A DNA stretch of 64,000 nt from an uncultured Subdoligranulum sp. (GCF_963931595.1 NZ_OZ007030.1:2720481-2784480), one strand, 5' to 3'. Numbered from the stretch's first letter, positions 47,598 to 57,650 are shown. A program made the numbers and translations. Notes: generated by a model from the sequence alone, not told the origin.

Positions 47598-48555
47598 CTT
47601 CCGCGACCAGAAGTTTGGCTGTGAGATCGAAATGACGGGCATCACGCGCCAGCAGGCTGCCGATGCGGTGGCGGCACTGTTCGGCACATCGGCCCGCCAG
47701 ACCCATGAATCCCGCGTTTACGACCCTTGGGAAGTTAAGGACGCAGACGGCAAGAAATGGCGCTTTGTCTATGACAGCAGCATCCAGGCCACCCGGCGCG
47801 TTGGCCGGCGGCAGGGACCGGCTTATGACTTGACCTACAAAGTCGAGCTCAACTCGCCGGTGCTGGAATATGCCGAGATGGACAAGCTGCAGGAAGTCGT
47901 GCGGGCGCTGCGCCATGCCGGGGCGGTCGTGAACCCCAGCTGTGGGCTGCACGTCCATGTGGATGCCAGTAAGCACACGCCGCGCAGCCTGCGGAATCTG
48001 TTGTCGATCATGTACTCCAAGGAGGATTTGATCTTTGCGGCACTGGGGGCACAACAGCGCCGGGTAGAGCGTTACTGCAAGCTGTCGCGGGAAAACGTCG
48101 TGAGAGTGGTCCGCAATATGCCGCCCGGCCTGACGATGCGGCAACTGCGCCGCGCCTGGTACGAAGGCCATGACGGCGCGCACGACCATTACAACTGGTC
48201 GCGGTATTACGCGCTCAATCTGCATTCGGTGTTTTACCATGGCACCGTGGAGTGGCGCTGTTTTGAGAGCACGCTCCACGCCGGGGAAGTCCGCGCCGAC
48301 ATCACGCTGGCGCTGGCCATGTCGGCCCAGGCGATCAACCTGGAAAAGACGGTGGCGCGCAAGACGCCGGTCGGGGATAACCCTGCATTCACGTTCCGAA
48401 CTTTTTTGCTCCGCCTTGGCCTCATCGGCCCCGAATACAAAAATGTGCGGATGCACCTGCTCAAGCGTCTGCCCGGCGACCCCGCCTGGCTGCGCGACCG
48501 CAACCAGTACGAAAGCTACCAGCGCCGCCATAATCGTGGTAGTGACGCGCGCTGA
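47587..48555 (+). CDS. Amidoligase-family enzyme (GS-fold COOH-NH2 ligase), start uncertain
   Basis: About 322 residues. The N-terminal FGCEIEMTGITRQQA is the family's first metal-binding strand. Later come CGLHVHVDASKH (about 118-129), a helical middle and VEWRCFESTLH (about 220-230), matching glutamine-synthetase-fold amidoligases (Amidoligase_2). These are predicted to join a carboxylate to an amine using ATP, on peptides or small molecules. The motif lies before the first ATG (47632), so translation must begin upstream. A CTG at 47587 with GGAGG 8 bases before it is the best candidate, overlapping the methyltransferase stop. The next gene is a cyclotransferase, a known companion of such ligases. 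Confidence 0.82.
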   Translation: MPLDFRDQKFGCEIEMTGITRQQAADAVAALFGTSARQTHESRVYDPWEVKDADGKKWRFVYDSSIQATRRVGRRQGPAYDLTYKVELNSPVLEYAEMDKLQEVVRALRHAGAVVNPSCGLHVHVDASKHTPRSLRNLLSIMYSKEDLIFAALGAQQRRVERYCKLSRENVVRVVRNMPPGLTMRQLRRAWYEGHDGAHDHYNWSRYYALNLHSVFYHGTVEWRCFESTLHAGEVRADITLALAMSAQAINLEKTVARKTPVGDNPAFTFRTFLLRLGLIGPEYKNVRMHLLKRLPGDPAWLRDRNQYESYQRRHNRGSDAR

Positions 48556-48567
48556 AGGGGGGATTTT

Positions 48568-49041
48568 TTGAAAGAACTGTATTTTGCCTATGGCTCCAAC
48601 CTGAATATCGTCCAGATGGACAACCTCTGCCCGCTGGCGCAGCTTGTATCCCGGGCTGTGTTGGAAGGGTATGAACTGGCCTTCCGCTGCGGTGTGCTGA
48701 CCATCCTGCCCAAAGAGGGCGGCCGGGTGGATGGCATCCTCTGGAAAGTCAACGACCGCGATGAGCGGGCGCTTGACCGCTACGAGGGGTACCCGCACCT
48801 GTACACCAAAGAGACCCTGACGGTACAGACGGACGCCGGGCCGCAGACAGCCGTTGCGTATGTTATGACCGCGCCCTATTGCGAGAGGGCGCAGCCGCCC
48901 AGTTCCACATACTTGCGGACGGTTTTGCTGGGGTACCGGGTAGCCGAGTTTGACCCGCGTGTGGTACTGCAAGCGGCAGCCCGGGCCAGAGAAATGCAGC
49001 CGCAACAGGTACCGCGAAAACGCCCCGAAAACACCAGATAA
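48568..49041 (+). CDS. Gamma-glutamylcyclotransferase-like (AIG2/GGCT fold) protein
   Basis: A 157-residue protein with the BtrG/GGCT fold: LYFAYGSNLN (substrate-binding loop, residues 4-13) and the catalytic Glu in LDRYEGYPHLYTKET (about 69-83). Known members release 5-oxoproline from gamma-glutamyl amines. TTG 48568 start with a GGGGGG site 6 bases before. Immediately follows the amidoligase, so the pair could add and remove a gamma-linked amide, as proposed for amidoligase-cyclotransferase gene pairs. The C-terminal 30 residues are Gln/Arg-rich and may be disordered. Confidence 0.85.
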   Translation: MKELYFAYGSNLNIVQMDNLCPLAQLVSRAVLEGYELAFRCGVLTILPKEGGRVDGILWKVNDRDERALDRYEGYPHLYTKETLTVQTDAGPQTAVAYVMTAPYCERAQPPSSTYLRTVLLGYRVAEFDPRVVLQAAARAREMQPQQVPRKRPENTR

Positions 49042-49134
49042 AGAATAAACATCCATTGACCCGCGCCCGCCGCATGGTTGCTTTGCCAGCCGTGCGGCGG
49101 GCTTTTTTTGTTTTCACGCCAAAGGAGTTTGCTT

Positions 49135-52100
49135 ATGAATTGCAAAACCAACCGCAACGGCTGGCGGCGTGCCGCAGCCGGGCTTTTGGCAGGCATCTGC
49201 CTGTTGACGAGCACCGGCGCGACTGCGCTGGCCGCCAACGCTGCGCCCGGCTCCGACCCGGCGGCCGCAAAGACCGTGACCGCTGCGGCCACGCCGGAGA
49301 ATGCTACACCCGAAACGGCGCTCAGCCCCGAAGCGCAGGCTTTTGTGGATGCCGTCAACGCGCTGGATCGGGAATCGATTTTGGCTGCGGTACGCCAGTG
49401 GGCCACCGCGAGCGACGCCTGGCAGGCTGACCCGGACAGCACTGATTTGGAAGCTGCATTGAACGAAGCGATTGCCACATCCGATGCCGCGTCTGCGCCG
49501 GTGTACGCCGCCGAAGATTTGTACTATGCCATCCCCGAAGAAGAACAGCAGGGCGAGGCGGTGCAGGCCGCCTACACCGCCCTGGCGGCACTGATCGCCT
49601 CGATGCAGCTGGCGATGGAGCAGCCGGAGCTGCCCGAGGACACCGGCGCGCCGCCGGATGACGACGAGATCTACGATGTCCTCTACGGCGACCTGCCGGA
49701 CAGACCGACCGGCAGTTATATCGGCAGCATGGGCCTGCCTATTGCGACTGGTCAGACGCGCATCTCCATCTCCGAATGGGTGACCGACCTGTACGATGGT
49801 GTGGACGCCCATATCGACGCCGGGGCCCTCCATGCGGATGGCGAGATCATCACGGTGGAGCGTCTGCCGGACCAAGACTATGCCATTGTCCCCCTCCTGA
49901 TCCAGGTGGAATACCCCGCCAACGGCAGCACGGCCGAGATCGTCCTGCCGGACGGCGTGACGCTGCTGGACTATGAAGGCAACACCGCCGATGCAGAGGA
50001 AGCCGAGGACATCCTGCACGCTGCCTATGCAGACACCTCTGCGGCGGCGCGCGGCATCTATGTGCAGGCCGCACAGGATTTTACTGCCGAATTTGTATAT
50101 ACTGCCCCGGACGGTGCGCAGCTGCGCAAAAGCCTCCAGGTCAGAGTGACTGATGGCGGCGGCGCAAACCCGATCACCGCCGCAAAGGGTGGTATCAGCA
50201 CCTATGCAGCCGGGCCTACACCGCCGTTCACCACCGGCAAGATCACCTCGATTGCGTTCGAGGGCGGTACCTGGCTGGTTTGGTTCAATGGGCTCGAGGC
50301 CTATTGCTGCTCCCACGGTTTGAACGGTCAGCCCAACGGCTGCCCGACATATACCTTTGCCTACGTGTCCAAGTTGGAGCCGGGGCAATACACACCCGGT
50401 AACCACTATGCCAATCAGGTGAATATCTGGGGCGGGCTCAATCAGCTGTCGCTTGGCCTGCTGGAAGAAAAGCACAGCGGTACAGCGGTCTCGGCCTACG
50501 GACTGACGGATGAAAATGCCGCGGAGACCGCCTACCGTTACTATGACGACACCCAGCTGTGGATCATGGAGCATTATCCAGACAGCCTTGCTGCGCAGAC
50601 CTACCGCGCCTCAGCCCAGGCGCTGGCCGAACAACGCAGCGGCAATGGGGTTGCCGCTTACAGCGGTGAGAACGGCTACTACACCTACATCTACACCCCG
50701 CCCGCCGGATATGCCTGGCAGACCATCGCCATCGTGGGCGAGGAGATCCCCGCGGAGGGCGGCGGCGAGGAAGTCCCCGACGCACCCGGCGCCGAGTATT
50801 ATTCGGCCAACTGGAGCGCCCCGCCGCAGAGCGCCAGCGGCAGTTTCGACCTGACTTTTACCGTCAACACGGACAAACAGCAGTTGGAAACTGCCGAAAA
50901 GGTAGATGGGGCCACCATCACGATCACGCCCAGCAAGACCGGCGGCAGCATCGACGGCGGCACCTGGACAATGGCCCCTGCCGGTGCGCAGACGGTGACC
51001 ACCAGCGGCCACACGCAGGACGACAATTACCAGCTCAACGGCGGTGACGCCACCACCACCTGGACGGTGCATTATGAGGTCACCAAGACCAGCACCACCA
51101 GTCTGAATGGCCAGGAGGGCCCCTACGACACCCAGGAGGAAGCCAACGCCGCCGCGGAAGCCGCCAAGAACAATGCAATTTCGCAGCTGCAAAATGAAGC
51201 ACAGGGCATGGTGGATGCCGCCATCGCCGCTGCTCGCGCCGAACTGGCGTCTATCGTATTCAGCTACGACGAAACCAACATTCCGTATGGTTTTGAGGAA
51301 TTTGACGGCGCGCTGGGCAGCCACCAGGACATCACGGTGCCTGCGGACAGCAGCAACCATTATGTCATGAAGAACGACGAGTGGAGCCTGCAAGTCAACC
51401 TCGTCAAAGTGGACAGTGAAACCGGCGAACAGATTGCCGGGGACGCCCTGTACGAAGTCTACGAGTGGGACACCGTCACCCAACAGTTCATCCCGTATGG
51501 CGGGTACAACCAGTACAGTGTTGTGCGTAACCCGGATGGAACTTACTCCGTTGCCAACAGCTCCAACTATGGCACCGAGTATGACACCAGCCGCACGATG
51601 TACTACACCCAGCGCAACGAGGGTAAGTTCGTGATCGTCGAGACCCGCGCGCCGTCCGGCTACTATGGCGACTGGACGGATGTAGAGCACCCAGGCACCG
51701 CTGGCACGCCGCTGGGCAAACGCGGCTACTACATCGAGATCACCGCTGCCAACGACAGCAGCACCATCACGCTGGACAACTCTCATTACAGCGCCGACAT
51801 CGCCACCAGCTACACTGGCGGCACCAAGCTGCTGACCAGCGGCGGCGTCGAGACCACCGTGACCATCTACAAGGCAAGTGAAGAACCTGCCGCCGAAGTG
51901 CAGTACCAGGACGCGGGCCGTACTTACCATACCGACGGTTCCGGCACCGCTGCCAACGAGGACAGCTATACCATGACCCCGCAGACCGGCGTCATGCAGA
52001 ACGACCGCACGATTGGCGAAATTTCTCTGTCCAAGGTGGACTTGGACGCCGTGCGCTATGTTGGCGGCCGTGACACGGACGGTGATGCGCTGGCCAGCGG

Positions 52101-55100
52101 CCAGGCCCATGCGGATGCCCGGCTGGACGGCGCGATATATGACCTCTATGCCGCCGAGGACATCCAGCATCCTGACGGCGTGACCGGCACGGTGGACTAC
52201 AGCAAGATCACCTACCCCGACGGCACGCCCATCTGGCACACCACCATCCGGGACAACGCCGGGGTGTGGCACGACGACTACCTGCCCGTGTTGGCCAAAG
52301 ATCATCTGGTCGCCAGTGCAGAAATCAAAGACGGCTGGCTGACTTTCAGCAACCTGTATTTGGGCAAGTATTACATCGTGGAGCGTGGCACCGGCGTCGT
52401 CATTCCCGTTGACGGTGACGCATTTAAGCTCTCTGGCACCTATCCCGACATCGACGCCAAGACCAAGGAGCCGACCGGCACCACGTCGCCGCTGGCCACC
52501 AATGGCGACGGGCAATACAGCGATTACGTTTACAAAAATCAGTGGTCGTACATCGGTCAGAGCAAGGCGTTGGACAGCAGCAAGACCTATGACGGCTACT
52601 ACGAGAGCTACGCCAAGGGCTACCTCTGCGATGAGCACAACTACTACATCACCCCGGCGTACTCGGATGAAGGCTGGTACGTCGAAAAGACCGCCTTTGA
52701 GGATAATCGCCAGGCCGAGGGCGAGCAGCGCGACACCACCGATTACAGCGACAACTACCACATTCATCGGGACAACGCGCTGGCCGAATCGCAAGACCAG
52801 GTGATGAAAGGCAACGTCGAGTTGTCCAAACACGTTTCCAGCACCGGCAGCTCGGATGGTATCGAACTGGAAGGTGCAGGCTTTACTTTTTACTTGATTT
52901 CTGACCTTTCCAAAGTAGACCAGTTCTCTACCACGCGCAGCGGCAAATACATGATCCAGTCCATCCTTGACGCCTACATCAACCCGGAGTACGACGATTT
53001 GTCGCAGAAATATGATTTTTCGGGTGAAGCGCAGGCTATTGCCAAGACCTACGAGGTGGACGCCGGGCAGATCGCCGCGTACAATGCGACGCTGACCGAA
53101 GCTGGTGACTTCAAAAACGGTTCTGGCGACGGCTGGGTTTCGACGGGCCGCCCCGCCGAGTATCAACTGGCAGAGATTTTCTCCAATGATAGCGGCAACA
53201 TCCGCGTGCAGGGTTTGCCCTACGGGCAATATTTAGTCGTTGAAACCACCACGCCGAAAGACGTGTTCCAGGCAGAGCCGTTCATTGTGGACATCGACCC
53301 GACCGACGAGACCAACCCTCAATCGGCCATGGCCAATCCCAAGGATGCCGTGCAGGTTCCGTCGAACAGCTATCAGAAGTACACGGTTCTTGATGAAGAA
53401 ATCGAGGTTTACCTGCGCGTTACCAAGATCGACGACGAGACCGGCAAAGCAGTGCTGCTCAAAGACACTGCATTCCAGATTTACTGGATGGACGATATGG
53501 GCAACCATATCTACGACGACGAGGGCCATGCAAAACTGGTCACGATGACCGACACCACCGACCCGGCAATGCCGAAAGACGTTGACACCTTCTACACCGA
53601 TGACACTGGTATGCTGGTTCTGCCCGAAAAGCTGCCGCTTGGCCACTACCGACTGGTGGAGGTCAACGGCCCCAACGGCTTCTACAACGAGTGGGCAGCC
53701 AGCGCGGTGTACGATGACGGCCACCTGTTCATCGACGACACCGGGCGCTTTGCAGACGGCACGTTCTATGTTGATTTTGAGGTCTCCACAGAACGCGCCT
53801 ACAAGGCCACAGGCGATGACAGCGAGAACAGCCAAGACATCCTGGTGATCGACGAAGATTACCGCAACAACGAGACGCTGGGGGTTCTGAAAATCCGCAA
53901 GACCGGCCCGGTACTGACCGGCTGGCAGGAGGACGAGGGCGGCACCTTTGACCCGGAGTTTTCCGGCGAAGCGCGCCCCGGTCACTTTGTATATGAAGAA
54001 CGCCCCATCCCCTACGCAGAATATACCATCACGGCCGCAGAGGACATCTACACGCAAGACCGCCAGACGGATGCCAACGGAAACAGAACTCTTTGGTACG
54101 CCAAAGGTGACGTTGTGGCCGTTGTCCGCACTGGCGACGGCACCAGCGACATTACCGCTTTTGCGCCCGGACGCACCAACTCTACCTACGATTTCTTGAG
54201 CGTGATCCACGACGGCACCGTGGGGGAGGTCTCGGTGACCCTGCCCCTGGGCAGTTATCACGTCGAAGAGACCGCGCCGCCCTATGGCTTCACCGGCACG
54301 GCGCAAAGTTATGACGTCACTTTTGTTTGGGACAACCAGCTCAATGATGTTGTACTGGCTTCTTCCATCGTGAACAATCCCGATGATGGTTCTTCCCCGC
54401 AGGCCAATATGTACACGGTCATGAACGTCAAAGATGCCGCTGACGCCGAAATCGAAGCGCAGGTGCTGCACTTCTACAACGAGCGCGTGAAGCCGCAGCT
54501 TGATATTTACAAGCGCGACGTCAAGACGAACGAACTCGTGGCCGGTGCCGTATACAACCTTATCACGGTGGATGATATTTTCAGCACCACAGGTTACCTC
54601 CTGTTCCATGCAGGTGATCTCATCGCCACCTCGGCCCCGACCGATGCCAACGGCCACACCACCTTTACCTGCGACTTCCCGCTGCGCGGGCAGTTCTATG
54701 GTATGGATGGCGTGCAGATTCCCGAAAACACTACCGTCAACAGCGGCAAGTACCGCATTGTGGAGCTGCGTCCGCCGCAAGGCTATTTCCTGGACGCGCC
54801 GGAGCAGGAGTTCGAGTTTGTCTACAAAGACGGCGACACGCCCGTGATTGAGCTTGAGCACACCTTCCTCAACGACGCCACCTCGTTCTTTGTCAGCAAG
54901 CGGCAGTTGACCGGCGACGATGAGCTGCCCGGTGCGACGCTGACGATCTCCGACAAAGACGGCAACATCGTGCGCAAGTGGGTCAGTGGTGACAAGCCTA
55001 CCGAAATTCGCGGCCTGTCTTTCGATACCGTCTATACCCTGTCCGAGCAGTCCGCGCCCGATGGCTACACCATTGCAGAGAGCATCCGCTTTAAGCTGGT

Positions 55101-55491
55101 ACCGCGCATGGACAGTGATGGCGACCTGTTGGATGAGAACGATGTTTATGTTTGCACGGGCAAGGACCTGTTCATCTTTGACCGCTGGGAGAAGATGGAG
55201 GACGGAACCGTCGTCATGCGCGACGCGCCGGCACCGCAGACGCCGCCCAGCACCCCGGCCCCCACACCGACGCCCACGCCGGAGCATCCGGCAGAAACGC
55301 CGACGCCGACCCCGATGCCGAGCATCCCGCAGACGGGCGACAGCTTCCCGTTGATCGCGGTGCTGACGGCGGCGCTGGCGGCATTGTTGGGCCTTGTGGT
55401 GGTGACGGCGTCGCGCCGTTCCCGCCAGCAGGACGATGATCCCGACCCGCAGCTCGAACCCCTCGACGAGCCGGAAAACGAACGTGAGTAA
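49135..55491 (+). CDS. Giant thioester and Cna-B-domain surface protein, sortase-anchored
   Basis: A 2,118-residue cell-wall protein. Signal peptide at 1-36 (NGWRRAAAGLLAGICLLTST). A thioester domain at about 365-520 has the expected Cys in EAYCCSHG (about 391) and Gln in DDTQLWIM (about 474), the TQxA pattern that forms a host-binding Cys-Gln bond. Then about seven Cna-B/SpaA domains, opening at roughly 752, 962, 1225, 1422, 1582, 1786 and 1920 with strands such as VNLVKVDSETGEQIAG and LDIYKRDVKTNELVAG. Each can form a Lys-Asn isopeptide. The C-terminus has a Pro/Thr spacer, sorting signal SIPQTGD (about 2063), membrane helix and RRSR tail. Likely an adhesin or mating-contact protein; no sortase in the window. 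AAAGGAG precedes the ATG. Confidence 0.9.
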   Translation: MNCKTNRNGWRRAAAGLLAGICLLTSTGATALAANAAPGSDPAAAKTVTAAATPENATPETALSPEAQAFVDAVNALDRESILAAVRQWATASDAWQADPDSTDLEAALNEAIATSDAASAPVYAAEDLYYAIPEEEQQGEAVQAAYTALAALIASMQLAMEQPELPEDTGAPPDDDEIYDVLYGDLPDRPTGSYIGSMGLPIATGQTRISISEWVTDLYDGVDAHIDAGALHADGEIITVERLPDQDYAIVPLLIQVEYPANGSTAEIVLPDGVTLLDYEGNTADAEEAEDILHAAYADTSAAARGIYVQAAQDFTAEFVYTAPDGAQLRKSLQVRVTDGGGANPITAAKGGISTYAAGPTPPFTTGKITSIAFEGGTWLVWFNGLEAYCCSHGLNGQPNGCPTYTFAYVSKLEPGQYTPGNHYANQVNIWGGLNQLSLGLLEEKHSGTAVSAYGLTDENAAETAYRYYDDTQLWIMEHYPDSLAAQTYRASAQALAEQRSGNGVAAYSGENGYYTYIYTPPAGYAWQTIAIVGEEIPAEGGGEEVPDAPGAEYYSANWSAPPQSASGSFDLTFTVNTDKQQLETAEKVDGATITITPSKTGGSIDGGTWTMAPAGAQTVTTSGHTQDDNYQLNGGDATTTWTVHYEVTKTSTTSLNGQEGPYDTQEEANAAAEAAKNNAISQLQNEAQGMVDAAIAAARAELASIVFSYDETNIPYGFEEFDGALGSHQDITVPADSSNHYVMKNDEWSLQVNLVKVDSETGEQIAGDALYEVYEWDTVTQQFIPYGGYNQYSVVRNPDGTYSVANSSNYGTEYDTSRTMYYTQRNEGKFVIVETRAPSGYYGDWTDVEHPGTAGTPLGKRGYYIEITAANDSSTITLDNSHYSADIATSYTGGTKLLTSGGVETTVTIYKASEEPAAEVQYQDAGRTYHTDGSGTAANEDSYTMTPQTGVMQNDRTIGEISLSKVDLDAVRYVGGRDTDGDALASGQAHADARLDGAIYDLYAAEDIQHPDGVTGTVDYSKITYPDGTPIWHTTIRDNAGVWHDDYLPVLAKDHLVASAEIKDGWLTFSNLYLGKYYIVERGTGVVIPVDGDAFKLSGTYPDIDAKTKEPTGTTSPLATNGDGQYSDYVYKNQWSYIGQSKALDSSKTYDGYYESYAKGYLCDEHNYYITPAYSDEGWYVEKTAFEDNRQAEGEQRDTTDYSDNYHIHRDNALAESQDQVMKGNVELSKHVSSTGSSDGIELEGAGFTFYLISDLSKVDQFSTTRSGKYMIQSILDAYINPEYDDLSQKYDFSGEAQAIAKTYEVDAGQIAAYNATLTEAGDFKNGSGDGWVSTGRPAEYQLAEIFSNDSGNIRVQGLPYGQYLVVETTTPKDVFQAEPFIVDIDPTDETNPQSAMANPKDAVQVPSNSYQKYTVLDEEIEVYLRVTKIDDETGKAVLLKDTAFQIYWMDDMGNHIYDDEGHAKLVTMTDTTDPAMPKDVDTFYTDDTGMLVLPEKLPLGHYRLVEVNGPNGFYNEWAASAVYDDGHLFIDDTGRFADGTFYVDFEVSTERAYKATGDDSENSQDILVIDEDYRNNETLGVLKIRKTGPVLTGWQEDEGGTFDPEFSGEARPGHFVYEERPIPYAEYTITAAEDIYTQDRQTDANGNRTLWYAKGDVVAVVRTGDGTSDITAFAPGRTNSTYDFLSVIHDGTVGEVSVTLPLGSYHVEETAPPYGFTGTAQSYDVTFVWDNQLNDVVLASSIVNNPDDGSSPQANMYTVMNVKDAADAEIEAQVLHFYNERVKPQLDIYKRDVKTNELVAGAVYNLITVDDIFSTTGYLLFHAGDLIATSAPTDANGHTTFTCDFPLRGQFYGMDGVQIPENTTVNSGKYRIVELRPPQGYFLDAPEQEFEFVYKDGDTPVIELEHTFLNDATSFFVSKRQLTGDDELPGATLTISDKDGNIVRKWVSGDKPTEIRGLSFDTVYTLSEQSAPDGYTIAESIRFKLVPRMDSDGDLLDENDVYVCTGKDLFIFDRWEKMEDGTVVMRDAPAPQTPPSTPAPTPTPTPEHPAETPTPTPMPSIPQTGDSFPLIAVLTAALAALLGLVVVTASRRSRQQDDDPDPQLEPLDEPENERE

Positions 55492-55514
55492 CATTATTTC
55501 ATAAGGAGAAACGT

Positions 55515-56657
55515 ATGACGCATTTTTATTCCGCTGAATCCGTAACAGGCGGCCATCCCGATAAACTCTGCGACCAGATCGCAGACACCGTGCTGGACGG
55601 CTGTCTGGCCCTTGACTGCAACGGCCGTGTGGCCTGCGAAGTGCTGGCGACCAAAGGCCACATCCTCCTGGCGGGCGAGATCAGCGCCGCCGCGATGCCG
55701 GACGTGGGCAAACTGACCCGCGACGCGCTGGAAAACGCTGGGTACGATCCCAAAGATTTTGAGATCCAAAGCCTGATCCATCCCCAAAGCCCCGATATCG
55801 AAGCCGCCATCAATGACCCGCTGGACACAAGAGGAGACCCCGATGCCATCGGCGCGGGCGACCAGTGCGTGGTGGTAGGGTACGCCACCGATGAAACGCC
55901 CGAAATGCTGCCACTGCCGGTGGTGCTGGCGCACCGCCTGACCAGCTGCCTGACGCTGGCCCGGCTGACCGGCGCAGTGCCGGGCCTCGGCCCAGACGGC
56001 AAGGCGATGGCGGTCGTCGAGTACGAGGACGATGTACCCGTGCGAGTGGCGCGCGTCGTGGTGTCTTTCCAGCACGCGCCCGACGTGGCCCCCGCCGACC
56101 TCACGGAACAGGTCTGGCAGGATGTCGTCCTGCCGGCGCTCAAAGGCTTGCCCTTTGACGACAGCCTGGAACTTCTCATCAACCCTGGCGGGCGGTTTGT
56201 GTTGGGCGGCCCGGATGCCGACACCGGCCTGACCGGCCGCAAGCTGGCTGTGGATGCCTACGGCCCGTTCGTGCCCATCGGCGGCGGGGCGTTTTCCGGC
56301 AAAGACCCGACCAAGCTCGACCGCAGCGGCGCGTACATGGCGCGGTGTGTGGCCAAAAACATCGTGGCCAGCGGTCTGGCACGGCGGTGCCAGGTCACGC
56401 TGACCTACGCCATCGGCATGGCCAAGCCGCTGGCGGTGGAAGTCAATACCTTCGGCACCGGCCTGCTCTGCGAGGATGACTGTCTGGCGGTGGCGGTGCA
56501 GACGACGTTTGACCTGACCCCGGCCGGGATCATTACCGAACTGGACCTGCAACGGCCCATCTACGCCCGCACGGCGGTGGGCGGGCACTTTGGCCGGGAC
56601 GACCTGCCCTGGGAGAAACTCGACCGCACCGGCCTGCTGATGGCAACCCTAATCTAA
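55515..56657 (+). CDS. Divergent S-adenosylmethionine synthetase carried by the mobile element
   Basis: A 380-residue MetK-fold protein. Conserved: FYSAESVTGGHPDK (about 4-17), GEISAAA, HPQSPDI, GAGDQCVVVGYA, DGKAMAVVEY, and GGGAFSGKDPTKLDRS (about 255-270) with the polyphosphate-binding lysines. Differences from housekeeping MetK: EGHPDK is GGHPDK, GDQG is GDQC, and the mobile-loop K-x-Q-V is K-A-M-A. Otherwise length and domain order are normal. It may still make SAM, for the two DNA methyltransferases on the element, or have a changed substrate. AAGGAGAAACGT precedes the ATG, 24 bases after the adhesin stop. Confidence 0.85.
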   Translation: MTHFYSAESVTGGHPDKLCDQIADTVLDGCLALDCNGRVACEVLATKGHILLAGEISAAAMPDVGKLTRDALENAGYDPKDFEIQSLIHPQSPDIEAAINDPLDTRGDPDAIGAGDQCVVVGYATDETPEMLPLPVVLAHRLTSCLTLARLTGAVPGLGPDGKAMAVVEYEDDVPVRVARVVVSFQHAPDVAPADLTEQVWQDVVLPALKGLPFDDSLELLINPGGRFVLGGPDADTGLTGRKLAVDAYGPFVPIGGGAFSGKDPTKLDRSGAYMARCVAKNIVASGLARRCQVTLTYAIGMAKPLAVEVNTFGTGLLCEDDCLAVAVQTTFDLTPAGIITELDLQRPIYARTAVGGHFGRDDLPWEKLDRTGLLMATLI

Positions 56658-56658
56658 A

Positions 56659-57645
56659 ATGCCCGGCGTTACCAAAGAACAGGTCGCCGCCGCACGGAGG
56701 ATGACGGCCATTGAGTTTTTGCGCCGCTACCGAGCCGGTGATTTGGTCAAGAGCAGCGCGCATGGTGAGTTTGAACTGAAAAGCCATGACAGCTTCAAGA
56801 TCAACGGTGAAAGCAGCCTCTGGCACTGGAAAAGCCGGGGTATCGGCGGCAAATCGGCGCTGGATTATCTGCTCCATGTGGAGGGGTGTTCCTTTGTAGA
56901 AGCGGTACGTCTGCTCTGTGACGAGCAGCCGGTATTTACACCGCAAAACCATCTGGAAGTGGAACACCGGCGCCCGCCGTTTGAACTGCCGCCAAAATCT
57001 CCGACCGCCACGCGGGTGGAAGCCTACCTGCGCTGCCGGGGCATCTCACAGGCTGTGATCGACCACTGTCTGCAAGCCGGCATTCTGTATGAGAGCCTGC
57101 CCTACCACAACTGTGTGTTTGTGGGCCGGGATGCGGACGGTGTGCCGAAGTATGCCGCGCTGCGCGGCACCTACACCTACGGTAAACAATTCAAAGCAGA
57201 ATCCACCGGCAGTGACAAACGGTTTGGGTTTTGTATCGAACCTGCGCAGGAAAGCGGAACGGTGGCTGTGTTTGAAGCGGCCATCGACGCCATGGCCGAG
57301 ATGACGTTGGCCGGGGATGCGGCGGACAAATACCGGCTGTCTTTGGGCGGTATCTACGCGCCGGAAGATGGCAAACCCATCCACCCGCCCGCTGCTCTGG
57401 AAGAATTTTTGCGCCGCCACCCGCAGGTGAACCGCATCGAGTTCTGCCTGGACAACGACCTGCCCGGCCGCGCCGCCGCTGCGGCACTGGCCCGGCTGTA
57501 CGGCGAGCGGTACCGGGTGGCTGTTCGCCTGCCGCCCATCGGGGGCTTCGACTATGCCGATCTGGCGCAGGCGGCACTGGAATACCGCACAAAAGGCAAG
57601 GTGAAAAGTTGTGCAAGAAAGCAAAACAAATACAATGCGAGGTGA
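56659..57645 (+). CDS. DUF3991/TOPRIM-domain protein
   Basis: A 328-residue protein typical of conjugative elements. The N-terminal half (about 10-85), with FELKSHDSFKINGESSLWHW, resembles primase zinc-finger-like or DUF3991 regions. The C-terminal TOPRIM-like part runs from about 195 to 300, with VAVFEAAIDAMAEM (conserved Glu) and EFCLDNDLPGRAAA (DxD). The TOPRIM fold is used by primases and topoisomerases; here a role in replication or DNA transfer of the element is likely. It starts one base after the MetK-like stop codon. No helicase domain is present. Confidence 0.82.
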   Translation: MPGVTKEQVAAARRMTAIEFLRRYRAGDLVKSSAHGEFELKSHDSFKINGESSLWHWKSRGIGGKSALDYLLHVEGCSFVEAVRLLCDEQPVFTPQNHLEVEHRRPPFELPPKSPTATRVEAYLRCRGISQAVIDHCLQAGILYESLPYHNCVFVGRDADGVPKYAALRGTYTYGKQFKAESTGSDKRFGFCIEPAQESGTVAVFEAAIDAMAEMTLAGDAADKYRLSLGGIYAPEDGKPIHPPAALEEFLRRHPQVNRIEFCLDNDLPGRAAAAALARLYGERYRVAVRLPPIGGFDYADLAQAALEYRTKGKVKSCARKQNKYNAR

Positions 57646-57650
57646 ACGCT

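Noticed and set aside
50611-53229. Long minus-strand open frame opposite the adhesin (also 53233-55494)
   Set aside because: Antisense shadow of the Cna-B region; no ribosome site, no domain, low-complexity Val/Gly/Ala composition.
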